From: Oricola thermophila
Lineage (GTDB): Bacteria > Pseudomonadota > Alphaproteobacteria > Rhizobiales > Rhizobiaceae
Length of the DNA: 64,000 nucleotides
Direction of reading: 5' to 3'
Assembly: GCF_013358405.1 (NCBI RefSeq)
Contig: NZ_CP054836.1
Location: 2,542,001 to 2,606,000, forward strand
Both the position numbers and the translations under genes were made by a program. Under the pieces are notes generated by a model, which saw only the letters and a list, made by a program, of their open reading frames with translations, made no database searches and had not been told where the DNA came from. This document shows, piece by piece, positions 1 through 7,461 of the stretch (its first letter is position 1; each line of letters opens with the position of its first letter).

Positions 1-379
1 CCGCCCCCGACAAGATACGACTCACCAGGAAATCGTCCGGATCAAGATGCATCGGCGCCATAACAGCGACCGTGGATGCCGGATCCGGAAACCGGGCCTC
101 GTCGTCGAGGCTCGCAAATTCCGCGTAACAGGCCAGGTCGATCAAAATCAGCTGTGTGTTCGATTGCGCCAGTTCCCGGGCCTGAGCGGCTTCGGGAATC
201 AACCGAACATCGAGCCATGGAAATGCCCTCTCCACCGCCGCATGCAGGGCATCGGACATCGTATCCTGGCGTGCGATGATGAGAAGCATCCGTCGCGACC
301 CGCCAGCCGGAGCGGGCCCGCCCGGTGTGGAAAAGATGCTGTTGGACAAGTTTTTGGGTAGAATAGCATTCTGGAACAT
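1..379 (-). CDS. LuxR/CsgD-like transcriptional regulator, N-terminal part only (runs off left edge)
   Basis: An open frame runs from an ATG at 379 to the window edge without a stop, so only about 126 N-terminal residues are visible. The ATG is preceded by GGGAGG at a normal distance; a second in-frame ATG lies at 289. From that second Met the sequence looks like a receiver domain: a first strand MLLIIARQD, an amphipathic helix, and a strand LILIDLACY with an Asp at the usual phosphoacceptor place. The acidic pair normally found after the first strand is not obvious, which suggests a degenerate receiver as in CsgD/VpsT-type LuxR proteins. The DNA-binding C-terminus lies outside the window, so the family call is an inference. 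It is divergent from the repetitive secreted-protein gene and is a natural candidate for its regulator. Confidence 0.55.
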   Translation of the reverse strand, partial: MFQNAILPKNLSNSIFSTPGGPAPAGGSRRMLLIIARQDTMSDALHAAVERAFPWLDVRLIPEAAQARELAQSNTQLILIDLACYAEFASLDDEARFPDPASTVAVMAPMHLDPDDFLVSRILSGA

Positions 380-473
380 TCTGGCCCTCCCGACCCTGAA
401 TTGAACAAGGGTTAACTCCCAGACATGCCCCTAGGGAAGAAAATCTAAACCATATCAATGGGAAGAGGAATAG

Positions 474-512
474 CCCGATTGGTCTATGCCGATGAAATCC
501 TACCCATTCGGG
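474..512. repeat. Imperfect inverted repeat, possible operator
   Basis: CCCGATTGG at 474-482 and CCATTCGGG at 504-512 are inverted copies with one mismatch, 21 bases apart. It lies roughly 95 bases upstream of the LuxR-like start. It may be chance or a binding site; nothing else supports it. Confidence 0.25.
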
Positions 513-616
513 TTAATCATTTATCCTCCAAATTGACGCTTGGCCGAGCTTCCATTTCTTGGGAGCCGCCGACCAAATAATGCTCAATACCAAGATTTAA
601 CAGTGAAATCTGGCCT

Positions 617-650
617 GCTGATTCGCGAGTTTCGGGATGCGCGAATCAGC
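617..650. promoter_or_regulatory. Perfect 11-bp inverted repeat, candidate operator
   Basis: GCTGATTCGCG at 617-627 and CGCGAATCAGC at 640-650 are exact reverse complements separated by 12 bases. No T-run follows on either strand, so a terminator is unlikely. It sits in the long divergent intergenic region between the LuxR-like gene and the repetitive secreted-protein gene, where an operator would be expected. Confidence 0.45.
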
Positions 651-1137
651 TTGGGGCCAAGCTTCTCGACTTCCCAAGCGTTCGTTCTTCACACAGCTTT
701 TTTCGGCCAGGTCACTCGCCGCGACATTATCCCCAGCCGCATCACCGCCGCGAGTCCCGATATGGCACACATTCCTTCGCGGAAACCGCTGCCGGACGCC
801 CGGAATAGACCTATGGGTGTAGCGCGAAATGTTGTCTTTAGCGCTGCCAAGGTCGGCGCGACACTCCCTCCGTTACATGGGGCGGGAATATCAGGACAAA
901 GCGTTCGGCAGCTTCCCGATTCGTGCCTTGCCCCGATTGGCCCGCCTCCACCTGAAACATCAGGATGGGAGGACATCCACGACGACAATTCCAAACACGA
1001 TTCCGAGGTGCACGCCGCGTAGGCTCGCGTCCGCGCCCTCGAACACCAAGAAATCCTAGAAACAGACCGAACGGCAAAGACCCAAAACAGATGAATTGCG
1101 GTCACGCTGTCCCGGTCTTCCATAAAGGAAGAAGACA

Positions 1138-2874
1138 ATGAACAGACATTGGTTCCCATGGGACTGGCAGAGACAAGACCAGGATCAAGAGCAGGATCAG
1201 GATCAGTGGCAAGATCAGGATCAGTGGCAGGTTCAATTCGGCAAATCGATCAGTGAAGCCGATTCGGACTCTGATGCCGATGCCAAGTCCGAAAGCGAAT
1301 CCGAAGCGGATTCGGATGCCAAGTCGGAATCGGAAAGCGAAGCCGAGGCCGAAGCGAAGTCCGAAAGCGAATCCGATTCCGACGCCGACGCCAAGGCTGA
1401 CGCAAACGCAGACGCCGATGCTGACGTCGACGTGAAGGTCGAGAACGAAAACGAGAACAAGAATATCAACATCAACAAGGCGGAACTGGAGAGCAAAACC
1501 GATGTCGATGTTGATGTCGACGTGAACGCCGATCTCGACCCGTTCTCAGACATCGAACTCGAAGACTCCGATGTCGAGAACCTTATCGTCAACAAGAGCG
1601 GAACGGTCGACCTTGATCCCGGCGACGACATCGACGTCGCGATTTCCGGGCTCAACAACTCGCTCAACGGCGTCGGAAACGACAATGCCATCGTCATCAA
1701 CCAGGTCGCGACTCTCGAAGACAACGACAAGCTTGATGAAGCCAAGGTCGATAACGACGGCGGCTTCACGCAGCGCTTCGATGTCAGGGGTGGTACGGCC
1801 GAGGCATCCGAAGGCATCGAAGCCGGCGGAACGGGCGGCGACAGCGACGGCGATGCCAAGAGCGAAGGTGGCGAAGGCGACGATGCCGATGCCAAGGCCG
1901 ACGACGCCTATGCCTATGGCGGCGCCGGTGGCTACGGCGACGGTGGCGAAGCGACCGGAGGCGATGGCGCGATTGGCGGCGATGCCGGCGCTATCTCGGC
2001 GGCCCTCGGCGCGCTCGGCGTAGGCCTCGGCAGCGGCGGAGCGTCCAATGACGGCGGCGACGGCGGCAAGGCCGAGTCCGAAGGCGGCAATGCCGACGCC
2101 TGGGATGGTGGAAAGGCATCCGCTGATGGCGATGACGTCAGCGCCAGCGACGCCGGCAACAACTCTGCCGACGGCGGTTCTGAAACTGGTGGAGCAGTTG
2201 GCCTTGGTGCTGGTGTCGGCACCGGTATCGGTGGCCTGGGTCTCGGCGCTGGCAACGGCTTCGGGGCCGGTTCCGGCACCGACAGCGGCAATGCCGGCAA
2301 CGGTGGCGGCAGCGGTACCGGCGGTAGCAATACCGCACAGGGTGGCAATGGCGGCTTCGCACTGGGTGGCGACAGCAAGGCCTTCGGCGGTGACGGCGAC
2401 GATGCCGACGGCGGCAATGGCGGCGATTCCGAGGGCGGCAACGGCTTCGGCTCCGGTTCGGCCTTCGGCAATGCCATGTCGGCTGCGGGCGCCATTGGCG
2501 GCGCAGGCGGCTCAGGCGGAGCAGCCACCGGCGGTGAAGGCGACGGTGGCATGGGCACCGGCGGCTTCGCGATGGGCGGCGATGCCATTGCCTGGAGCGT
2601 CGGCGGCGATGCCGGGAATGCCTCCTCCGGCGACGGCGGTGCCGGCGGTGCCGGCGGCATGTGGGGTTCGAACAATGGCGACGACGGCTTCGTCGAAGGC
2701 CATTCGACCGCCACGGCCGATGCCATTGTCGATACCGAGGCGTTCAACATGGACCTCGTGCTCGGAGCGAACCTGCAGCAGAACGCGGTCGACATGACCG
2801 TGGTCGGCGGCAGCCTCACCAGTTCCGTGTCGTCGGTCGGTGAAGACGATGGCGTCGACGGCGTGCTGGGCTAG
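1138..2874 (+). CDS. Large alternating-residue / Gly-rich protein, probable type I secretion cargo
   Basis: A 578-residue acidic protein of unknown family, without Cys. Residues 11-33 carry Gln at every odd position (Q-D/W alternation). Residues 39-134 continue a near-strict period-2 pattern: small or polar residues at odd positions, Asp/Glu/Lys/Asn at even positions. This includes three 12-residue units at 51-62, 63-74 and 75-86. Around residue 186 is IVINQVATLEDND, matching the repeated motif of the next gene product. About residues 200-520 are Gly-rich with GG pairs interspersed with D, A, S and N. The C-terminal 55 residues are more ordinary. No signal peptide and no canonical GGxGxDxxx RTX nonapeptides were seen. 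The site AAGGAAGA precedes the ATG. Adjacency to an ABC/HlyD exporter suggests signal-peptide-independent type I export; surface or matrix function is inferred. Confidence 0.85.
   Translation: MNRHWFPWDWQRQDQDQEQDQDQWQDQDQWQVQFGKSISEADSDSDADAKSESESEADSDAKSESESEAEAEAKSESESDSDADAKADANADADADVDVKVENENENKNININKAELESKTDVDVDVDVNADLDPFSDIELEDSDVENLIVNKSGTVDLDPGDDIDVAISGLNNSLNGVGNDNAIVINQVATLEDNDKLDEAKVDNDGGFTQRFDVRGGTAEASEGIEAGGTGGDSDGDAKSEGGEGDDADAKADDAYAYGGAGGYGDGGEATGGDGAIGGDAGAISAALGALGVGLGSGGASNDGGDGGKAESEGGNADAWDGGKASADGDDVSASDAGNNSADGGSETGGAVGLGAGVGTGIGGLGLGAGNGFGAGSGTDSGNAGNGGGSGTGGSNTAQGGNGGFALGGDSKAFGGDGDDADGGNGGDSEGGNGFGSGSAFGNAMSAAGAIGGAGGSGGAATGGEGDGGMGTGGFAMGGDAIAWSVGGDAGNASSGDGGAGGAGGMWGSNNGDDGFVEGHSTATADAIVDTEAFNMDLVLGANLQQNAVDMTVVGGSLTSSVSSVGEDDGVDGVLG
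1288..1395 (+). repeat. Three tandem 36-bp coding repeats
   Basis: Three successive 36-base units (1288-1323, 1324-1359, 1360-1395) encode SESESEADSDAK, SESESEAEAEAK and SESESDSDADAK. The units differ at many synonymous positions (Ser as tcc, tcg or agc; Asp as gat or gac). The amino-acid pattern is therefore better kept than the DNA. Confidence 0.8.
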
Positions 2875-2900
2875 CAGCCTCCTGGCCTGATCAAGAGATG

Positions 2901-2930
2901 GGCTGCGCGGTCTCCGCGCAGCCTCCTTTT
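2901..2930 (+). terminator. Intrinsic terminator or attenuating hairpin after the first cargo gene
   Basis: GGCTGCGCGG at 2901-2910 and CCGCGCAGCC at 2914-2923 form a perfect 10-bp stem with a 3-base loop, followed by TCCTTTT. It begins 26 bases after the stop of the first cargo gene and ends before the second. It probably ends most transcripts or stabilises the upstream mRNA, giving more of the first protein than of the exporter. Confidence 0.75.
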
Positions 2931-2985
2931 CCGGGGCAACAAGATCAAACGAGTCTAACCAACCGACCCAAAACAGGGGGATATC

Positions 2986-4986
2986 ATGATCCGCGACTGG
3001 ATTACCGAAGCTATCGCCCATTTTGTCGGTCTGTTCGAGACGATCATAGAAGCAGCCCGATCGCGGGAATCCTATGACGAATTCCGTGCGGCCCGCGCTG
3101 CCGAGGAAGAAACCAGGCAGTTGGAACAAAGCCGGCCCGACACGGAAGTCGAGCTCGAGCAGGAGGAATTCGAACCCGACTCCGACTACCAGCCGCTTCC
3201 TCCGGAAGTCGAGAAGCTGGCGATGGTGAACGCGGTCCGGTTCGAACAGCCCGATCCTGCGCAGATCGGGGAGAACGTCATCTATCCCGGCTACATTTCA
3301 CAATCCGGCCAACCCCAGTCCTCGTCGGCCAAGGCGCTACCGCCCGAATTCGAGCCGATAGGCTCCTACGCGGTTGTCGTGAACCAGTTGAATCACCTTT
3401 CCGACAACGACAATCTGTCCATTGGCGGTTCGGGACTTGCTTTCGCCAATACCGATGACAGCAGCGAAAGCCTTGAACAGCTGCTGTCCGAAGCGCTTGA
3501 GCTCGCACCGCTTTCCGAACTGGAAATGCCCAAGACCGAAGCGGACATCCCCTCGGTCATCGAGGCAGCGAGCGGGAACCTCAACGATTTCATCGACGCT
3601 CACGGCGACGACGAGGGTGTCTCCGTCACGAGCAGCGGCGCCATTCAGGGTACTTTCGTCAACGGGAAGGCCGCGGAAGCAGCGCCCGAGATCAATGATC
3701 ACTGGCACAAGGAAGAGCCCGAAGTGGACTTCACGCCGGAGAAGGTCAACGGCACCGACGAACCCGCGATCGAACTTGAAGCCGGCGGGAACGTTGCGGT
3801 CAACGAAGCGGTGATCATGAACAACTGGGTAGTCGCTCCCGTGATCGTGGGCATGGGCGACAGCTACGAGATCAACGCTATCGTGCAGATCAACGCATGG
3901 TGGGACCAGGATCTTGTCGCCACCGAGGCTTTCGACCATCACGACATGAAGGGGCACGGGCACGGCGGCACGAAGGCTTTCAACGTAGCCGATTTCGACC
4001 GTACCGATCCGTCGAAGGAAGGAAGCTCCGGCAGCCATTCCGGCGGCGACGATTCCTTGCAGTTCCCCGCCCAGTGGGCAGTCAGCTCCATCGAAGGCGA
4101 CCTCGTCATGATGAACTGGATCGAGCAGATCAACTTCATCCTCGACAACGACCAGGCAGTCCTCGCATCGAGCGGCGTCAAGGCGAGCGTCGTCGCCGGC
4201 GGCAACTCCCAGTTCAACATCACGTCGATCGAGGAACTCGGTTCGTATTACGATCTCATCATCGTCGACGGCAGCATGTACGATGCAGCATTCATCCAGC
4301 AGATGAACGTTCTTGTCGACAACGACATCGTCGGCGCAGTCAACGGATTCGCGACCTCGGGCACAGCCGACACCACGATATCCGGGACGTCCGACAACCT
4401 GCTCTGGAATCAGGCAAGCATCACGAATATCGGCGGTTCGGACCGGTTCGACCCGATGTCGGACATGTACCAGCAGTTTGCCGAAACGATCGCCAATGGC
4501 AGCATGAGCGTGGCGGGCGGCAGCTTCGCCGACAGCGCCTTCGCAGGCCTCGCCGGCATCCGCGTGCTGCACGTGAAGGGCAGCATCTACGACCTGAAGT
4601 ACATCAAGCAGACGAACATCGTCGGCGACAACGACAAGGTCGCCCTGGCGCAGAGCCAGGTCCTGTCAAACGATGCGGCGGACTGGGACATATCCACCGG
4701 CTCAAACGACCTGATCAACGTCGCCGCCATCTACGATGTCGATGCGACCGGATCGACACATCTCCTCGGTGAACACTATTCCCAGGAAATCCTGATCCAG
4801 GCCGATATCATCTCCTGCGATCCGGACCTGGGCGGGCAGGATCCGAACGTGCTGATCAACGAAGCGATCGCCTTTCTCGACGATCAAATGGTTGGCTCGG
4901 AAACCGAAAGCTCCGAAAATCCGGTGGGTGCTCCCGCGCCATGCGACACAACGCATCCCGACGTCATGCAGTCGATGCTGGCCTGA
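2986..4986 (+). CDS. Repeat protein with Q-x-N...DND motifs, probable type I secretion cargo or cell-surface partner
   Basis: A 666-residue acidic protein with no family I can name with certainty. It resembles proteins loosely annotated as 'type I secretion protein' in rhizobial genomes (from memory, not checked). It carries spaced copies of a motif [IVM]xQxNxxxxDND: VVVNQLNHLSDND (about residue 130), IVQINAWWDQD (300), IEQINFILDND (380), IQQMNVLVDND (440), IKQTNIVGDND (540) and a degenerate copy near 605. Several copies follow a Y-D-containing stretch, suggesting a repeated module of roughly 60-100 residues. The first 60 residues are charged and helical-looking, not a signal peptide. Two Cys lie near the C-terminus. 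AGGGGGA precedes the ATG. It lies 24 bases before the ABC exporter gene. Confidence 0.85.
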   Translation: MIRDWITEAIAHFVGLFETIIEAARSRESYDEFRAARAAEEETRQLEQSRPDTEVELEQEEFEPDSDYQPLPPEVEKLAMVNAVRFEQPDPAQIGENVIYPGYISQSGQPQSSSAKALPPEFEPIGSYAVVVNQLNHLSDNDNLSIGGSGLAFANTDDSSESLEQLLSEALELAPLSELEMPKTEADIPSVIEAASGNLNDFIDAHGDDEGVSVTSSGAIQGTFVNGKAAEAAPEINDHWHKEEPEVDFTPEKVNGTDEPAIELEAGGNVAVNEAVIMNNWVVAPVIVGMGDSYEINAIVQINAWWDQDLVATEAFDHHDMKGHGHGGTKAFNVADFDRTDPSKEGSSGSHSGGDDSLQFPAQWAVSSIEGDLVMMNWIEQINFILDNDQAVLASSGVKASVVAGGNSQFNITSIEELGSYYDLIIVDGSMYDAAFIQQMNVLVDNDIVGAVNGFATSGTADTTISGTSDNLLWNQASITNIGGSDRFDPMSDMYQQFAETIANGSMSVAGGSFADSAFAGLAGIRVLHVKGSIYDLKYIKQTNIVGDNDKVALAQSQVLSNDAADWDISTGSNDLINVAAIYDVDATGSTHLLGEHYSQEILIQADIISCDPDLGGQDPNVLINEAIAFLDDQMVGSETESSENPVGAPAPCDTTHPDVMQSMLA

Positions 4987-5010
4987 CGGATAAAAGGGGG
5001 AGCAACAGGC

Positions 5011-7449
5011 ATGAAAACATACCGTGAAGGCTTCCGCAGTGTCGGCCCCGAGCGCAGGAAATGGGAACCACAGCGTCGTATTGAACCCACGCCGGGAGAG
5101 CCGCCATCGAAAACCATGCCTCCGGATGAAGGCCTGCGCAACCGGCTCGCCAACCTGACGCAGAAAACCGAGCACAGCCTCGACGACATCGACCGGTCCG
5201 TGGACGCGCTACGCTGTGCCACTTATGCAGGACCGACGAAACGCCTGCGGCCAGAAGCCAGGATGGCTGCCCAGCCGCGCACGGAACGGATGATTCCCGC
5301 CCCGCCCGCCGAGTCTCCGGCGGAAAGCGAAGCCACGCCGGACGGCGCGACAACCGCCGACATTGATGCAAGGGCCCGTCGTGACAACGATATGCCGGCG
5401 GCAGAACCGCGCACGGAAACAACGGCGCCAGCCGAACCGGCGGACGACAACGGCGCGACGAACGATGCCGGGACCGATCCGGGAAACGGGCCCGCGCTCG
5501 GCGCAAACGACTCCAAGACAGCGGATGATACCCCGACCGGAAAAGCGCGGACGGAAGCGAAAACGGAAGTCTACGAACCGGGGAAAGTGGTCCTCGACGG
5601 AGACTCCGGCCCGGTCATGGCGCGGCCGAAGGATCCTGACAAGAAATCCCCGAAGACAGTCGACGGTGGCGGTAGCGGAGCCGGATCCGGCAGCGGTGAT
5701 GGCGGCGGTGGTGGCCATTTCCACAAGCGTCTCGGTCCGGTGGACTTCAGCGCCAGCCTGAAGGCCGGCAAGCGCGCGATCCGCAAGAACATGGCGGTCG
5801 TCATTCTGTTCACCATCGCCACGAACATTCTCGTGCTGGCCATCCCGATATACCTGTTCCAGATTTCCGATCGGGTGCTGACCAGCCGATCCCACGACAC
5901 GCTGGTCATGCTCACTGCGGTGATCGTGCTCGCGGTCATCCTGCAGGCCGCCTTCGACGCGATCCGCCGCTTCATACTCATGCGCACCGCCGTCGAGGTG
6001 GCTGTCCAGCTCGGATCCCCGGTTCTGAGCGCGGCAGCACGCGCCTCGCTGCACAGCAACGGCAAGGAATACCAGGTGCTTGGCGACCTGCAGCAGCTTC
6101 GCCAGTTCCTCGTTTCCGGGACGCTGCTGGCATTTCTGGACGTGCCCATGGCACCGCTGTTCTTCCTGGCAGTTTTCTTCGTGCATCCGCAACTCGGCTG
6201 GATCGTCGTGGTCGCCGCACTGGCACTGTTGTTCATAGCCTTCATCAACCAGAAGACGACCTCGGCGCCGTTCGCCGATGCCAACCAGCATCTGAGCCGC
6301 GCAAACCTTCATCTCGACTCGATGTCACGCAATTCCCAGATAATCAATGCGATGGCCATGATCCCGGAAGCGGTGAAGATATGGGGGCGCGACACCGCCA
6401 AGTCGCTTTCCAGCCAGGTAAAGGCCCAGGATCGGAACATCGTTTCCGCCGCATTCTCAAAAGGCTCGCGCATGCTGACCCAGGTGGCGCTGCTTGGCTG
6501 GGGCGCGAACCTGGCGATCGCCGGGGAGATGACCGGCGGCATGGTCATCGCCGCCTCCATCATCGCCGGACGCGCGCTGTCGCCGATCGAAGGCGCCATC
6601 GAGGGCTGGAACAACGTGATCCAGTCTCGCGCCGCATATGGGCGGATAACGCAGCTTCTCACGGCATCGCCCATGAATTTCGAACGGCTGGAACTGCCGC
6701 GGCCCGAAGGCCGGCTCGACGTGGAACGCCTGCTCTTCGTTCCGCAGGGGACGAAACGGGTCGTCCTCAACGGCATCACCTTCTCGCTGCAGCCGGGCGA
6801 AAGCCTCGCGATCATCGGCAATTCCGGCGCGGGGAAATCGACACTCGGCAAGATGCTCGTGGGCTCCATCCTGCCGACCTCGGGCAATGTCCGGCTGGAT
6901 CTCATGGATCTGCGCAACTGGGACCAACGCCAGTTCGGCGAAAACATCGGTTACCTGCCGCAGGACGTGCAGCTGTTCCCCGGCTCGATCAAGGCGAACA
7001 TCGCACGGATGCGCGAGGATGCCACCGACGAGGCGATCTTCGAGGCGGCCAAGCTCGCGGACGTGCACGAGCTGATCGCCAATTTCGCCCAGGGCTACGA
7101 AACATTCGTTGCCGGTGACGGCACGCCACTGTCCGGTGGACAGAAGCAGCGGATCGCGCTGGCGCGAGCCTTCTTCGGCAATCCGCGACTGGTCGTCCTG
7201 GACGAGCCCAACTCGAACCTCGATTCGGACGGAGAGGCGGCGCTTGCCAGGGCCATGCAGCACGCGAAGAAAAACAAGATCACCGTCGTCACGATCACGC
7301 AGCGCCCGAGCCTTCTGCAAAGCGTCGACAGGATACTGCTCCTGACCAACGGAACGGTGGCCATGTTCGGCACGCGCGAGGAAGTCCTGCGGGCCCTGTC
7401 CCTCGGCGGCCCGCCACGGACCGGCATCGCCGACAACCGCAACAACTAG
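5011..7449 (+). CDS. Type I secretion system permease/ATPase (PrtD-like ABC exporter) with long N-terminal extension
   Basis: An 812-residue inner-membrane ABC exporter half-transporter that would drive one-step export with a HlyD adaptor and an outer-membrane TolC-type channel. Membrane segments begin near residue 262 (AVVILFTIATNILVLAIPIY). The nucleotide-binding domain has Walker A GNSGAGKST near 603-611, signature LSGGQKQRIALARAF near 707, and Walker B LVVLDEPNSNLD near 730. No C39 peptidase domain is present. Residues 1 to about 245 are an extra hydrophilic segment rich in Pro, Ala, Thr, Glu and Asp ending in a Gly-rich stretch (about 218-240); PrtD-type exporters normally start close to the first membrane helix. 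The site AAAGGGGGA lies before the ATG. It is followed 12 bases later by the adaptor gene. Confidence 0.93.
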   Translation: MKTYREGFRSVGPERRKWEPQRRIEPTPGEPPSKTMPPDEGLRNRLANLTQKTEHSLDDIDRSVDALRCATYAGPTKRLRPEARMAAQPRTERMIPAPPAESPAESEATPDGATTADIDARARRDNDMPAAEPRTETTAPAEPADDNGATNDAGTDPGNGPALGANDSKTADDTPTGKARTEAKTEVYEPGKVVLDGDSGPVMARPKDPDKKSPKTVDGGGSGAGSGSGDGGGGGHFHKRLGPVDFSASLKAGKRAIRKNMAVVILFTIATNILVLAIPIYLFQISDRVLTSRSHDTLVMLTAVIVLAVILQAAFDAIRRFILMRTAVEVAVQLGSPVLSAAARASLHSNGKEYQVLGDLQQLRQFLVSGTLLAFLDVPMAPLFFLAVFFVHPQLGWIVVVAALALLFIAFINQKTTSAPFADANQHLSRANLHLDSMSRNSQIINAMAMIPEAVKIWGRDTAKSLSSQVKAQDRNIVSAAFSKGSRMLTQVALLGWGANLAIAGEMTGGMVIAASIIAGRALSPIEGAIEGWNNVIQSRAAYGRITQLLTASPMNFERLELPRPEGRLDVERLLFVPQGTKRVVLNGITFSLQPGESLAIIGNSGAGKSTLGKMLVGSILPTSGNVRLDLMDLRNWDQRQFGENIGYLPQDVQLFPGSIKANIARMREDATDEAIFEAAKLADVHELIANFAQGYETFVAGDGTPLSGGQKQRIALARAFFGNPRLVVLDEPNSNLDSDGEAALARAMQHAKKNKITVVTITQRPSLLQSVDRILLLTNGTVAMFGTREEVLRALSLGGPPRTGIADNRNN

Positions 7450-7461
7450 GGAGGCTCGACA

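Larger units (their letters stand above)
380..1137. other. Long intergenic region between the regulator and the secreted-protein gene
   Basis: About 760 bases without a convincing gene. Reading frames exist but have no recognisable protein character or ribosome site. Parts of the segment look more AT-rich than the neighbouring genes. It contains a perfect 11-bp inverted repeat (617-650), an imperfect one (474-512), and a 12-mer at 1079-1090 that recurs before the second cargo gene. The ribosome site AAGGAAGA sits just before the ATG at 1138. No clear sigma70 promoter was identified. Confidence 0.6.

Noticed and set aside
540..1022. 160-codon frame in the long intergenic region
   Set aside because: Non-ATG start, no ribosome site, and Ser/Arg/Pro-rich composition without protein features.
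1168..1400. CRISPR-like tandem repeats
   Set aside because: The repeats are directly adjacent, in frame, differ at synonymous sites and have no spacers.
1798..2700. RTX (GGxGxDxxx) calcium repeats in the Gly-rich domain
   Set aside because: GG pairs and Asp are common, but no run of correctly spaced nonapeptides was found.
1932..2819. Long Pro-rich open frame opposite the Gly-rich gene
   Set aside because: It is the reverse complement of Gly codons (GGC to GCC and CCG-type), so Pro/Ala enrichment is automatic. No ribosome site or protein character.
3337..4572. 411-codon frame opposite the second cargo gene
   Set aside because: The plus strand has the ribosome site, the repeated motif and operon context. 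The antisense frame has none.
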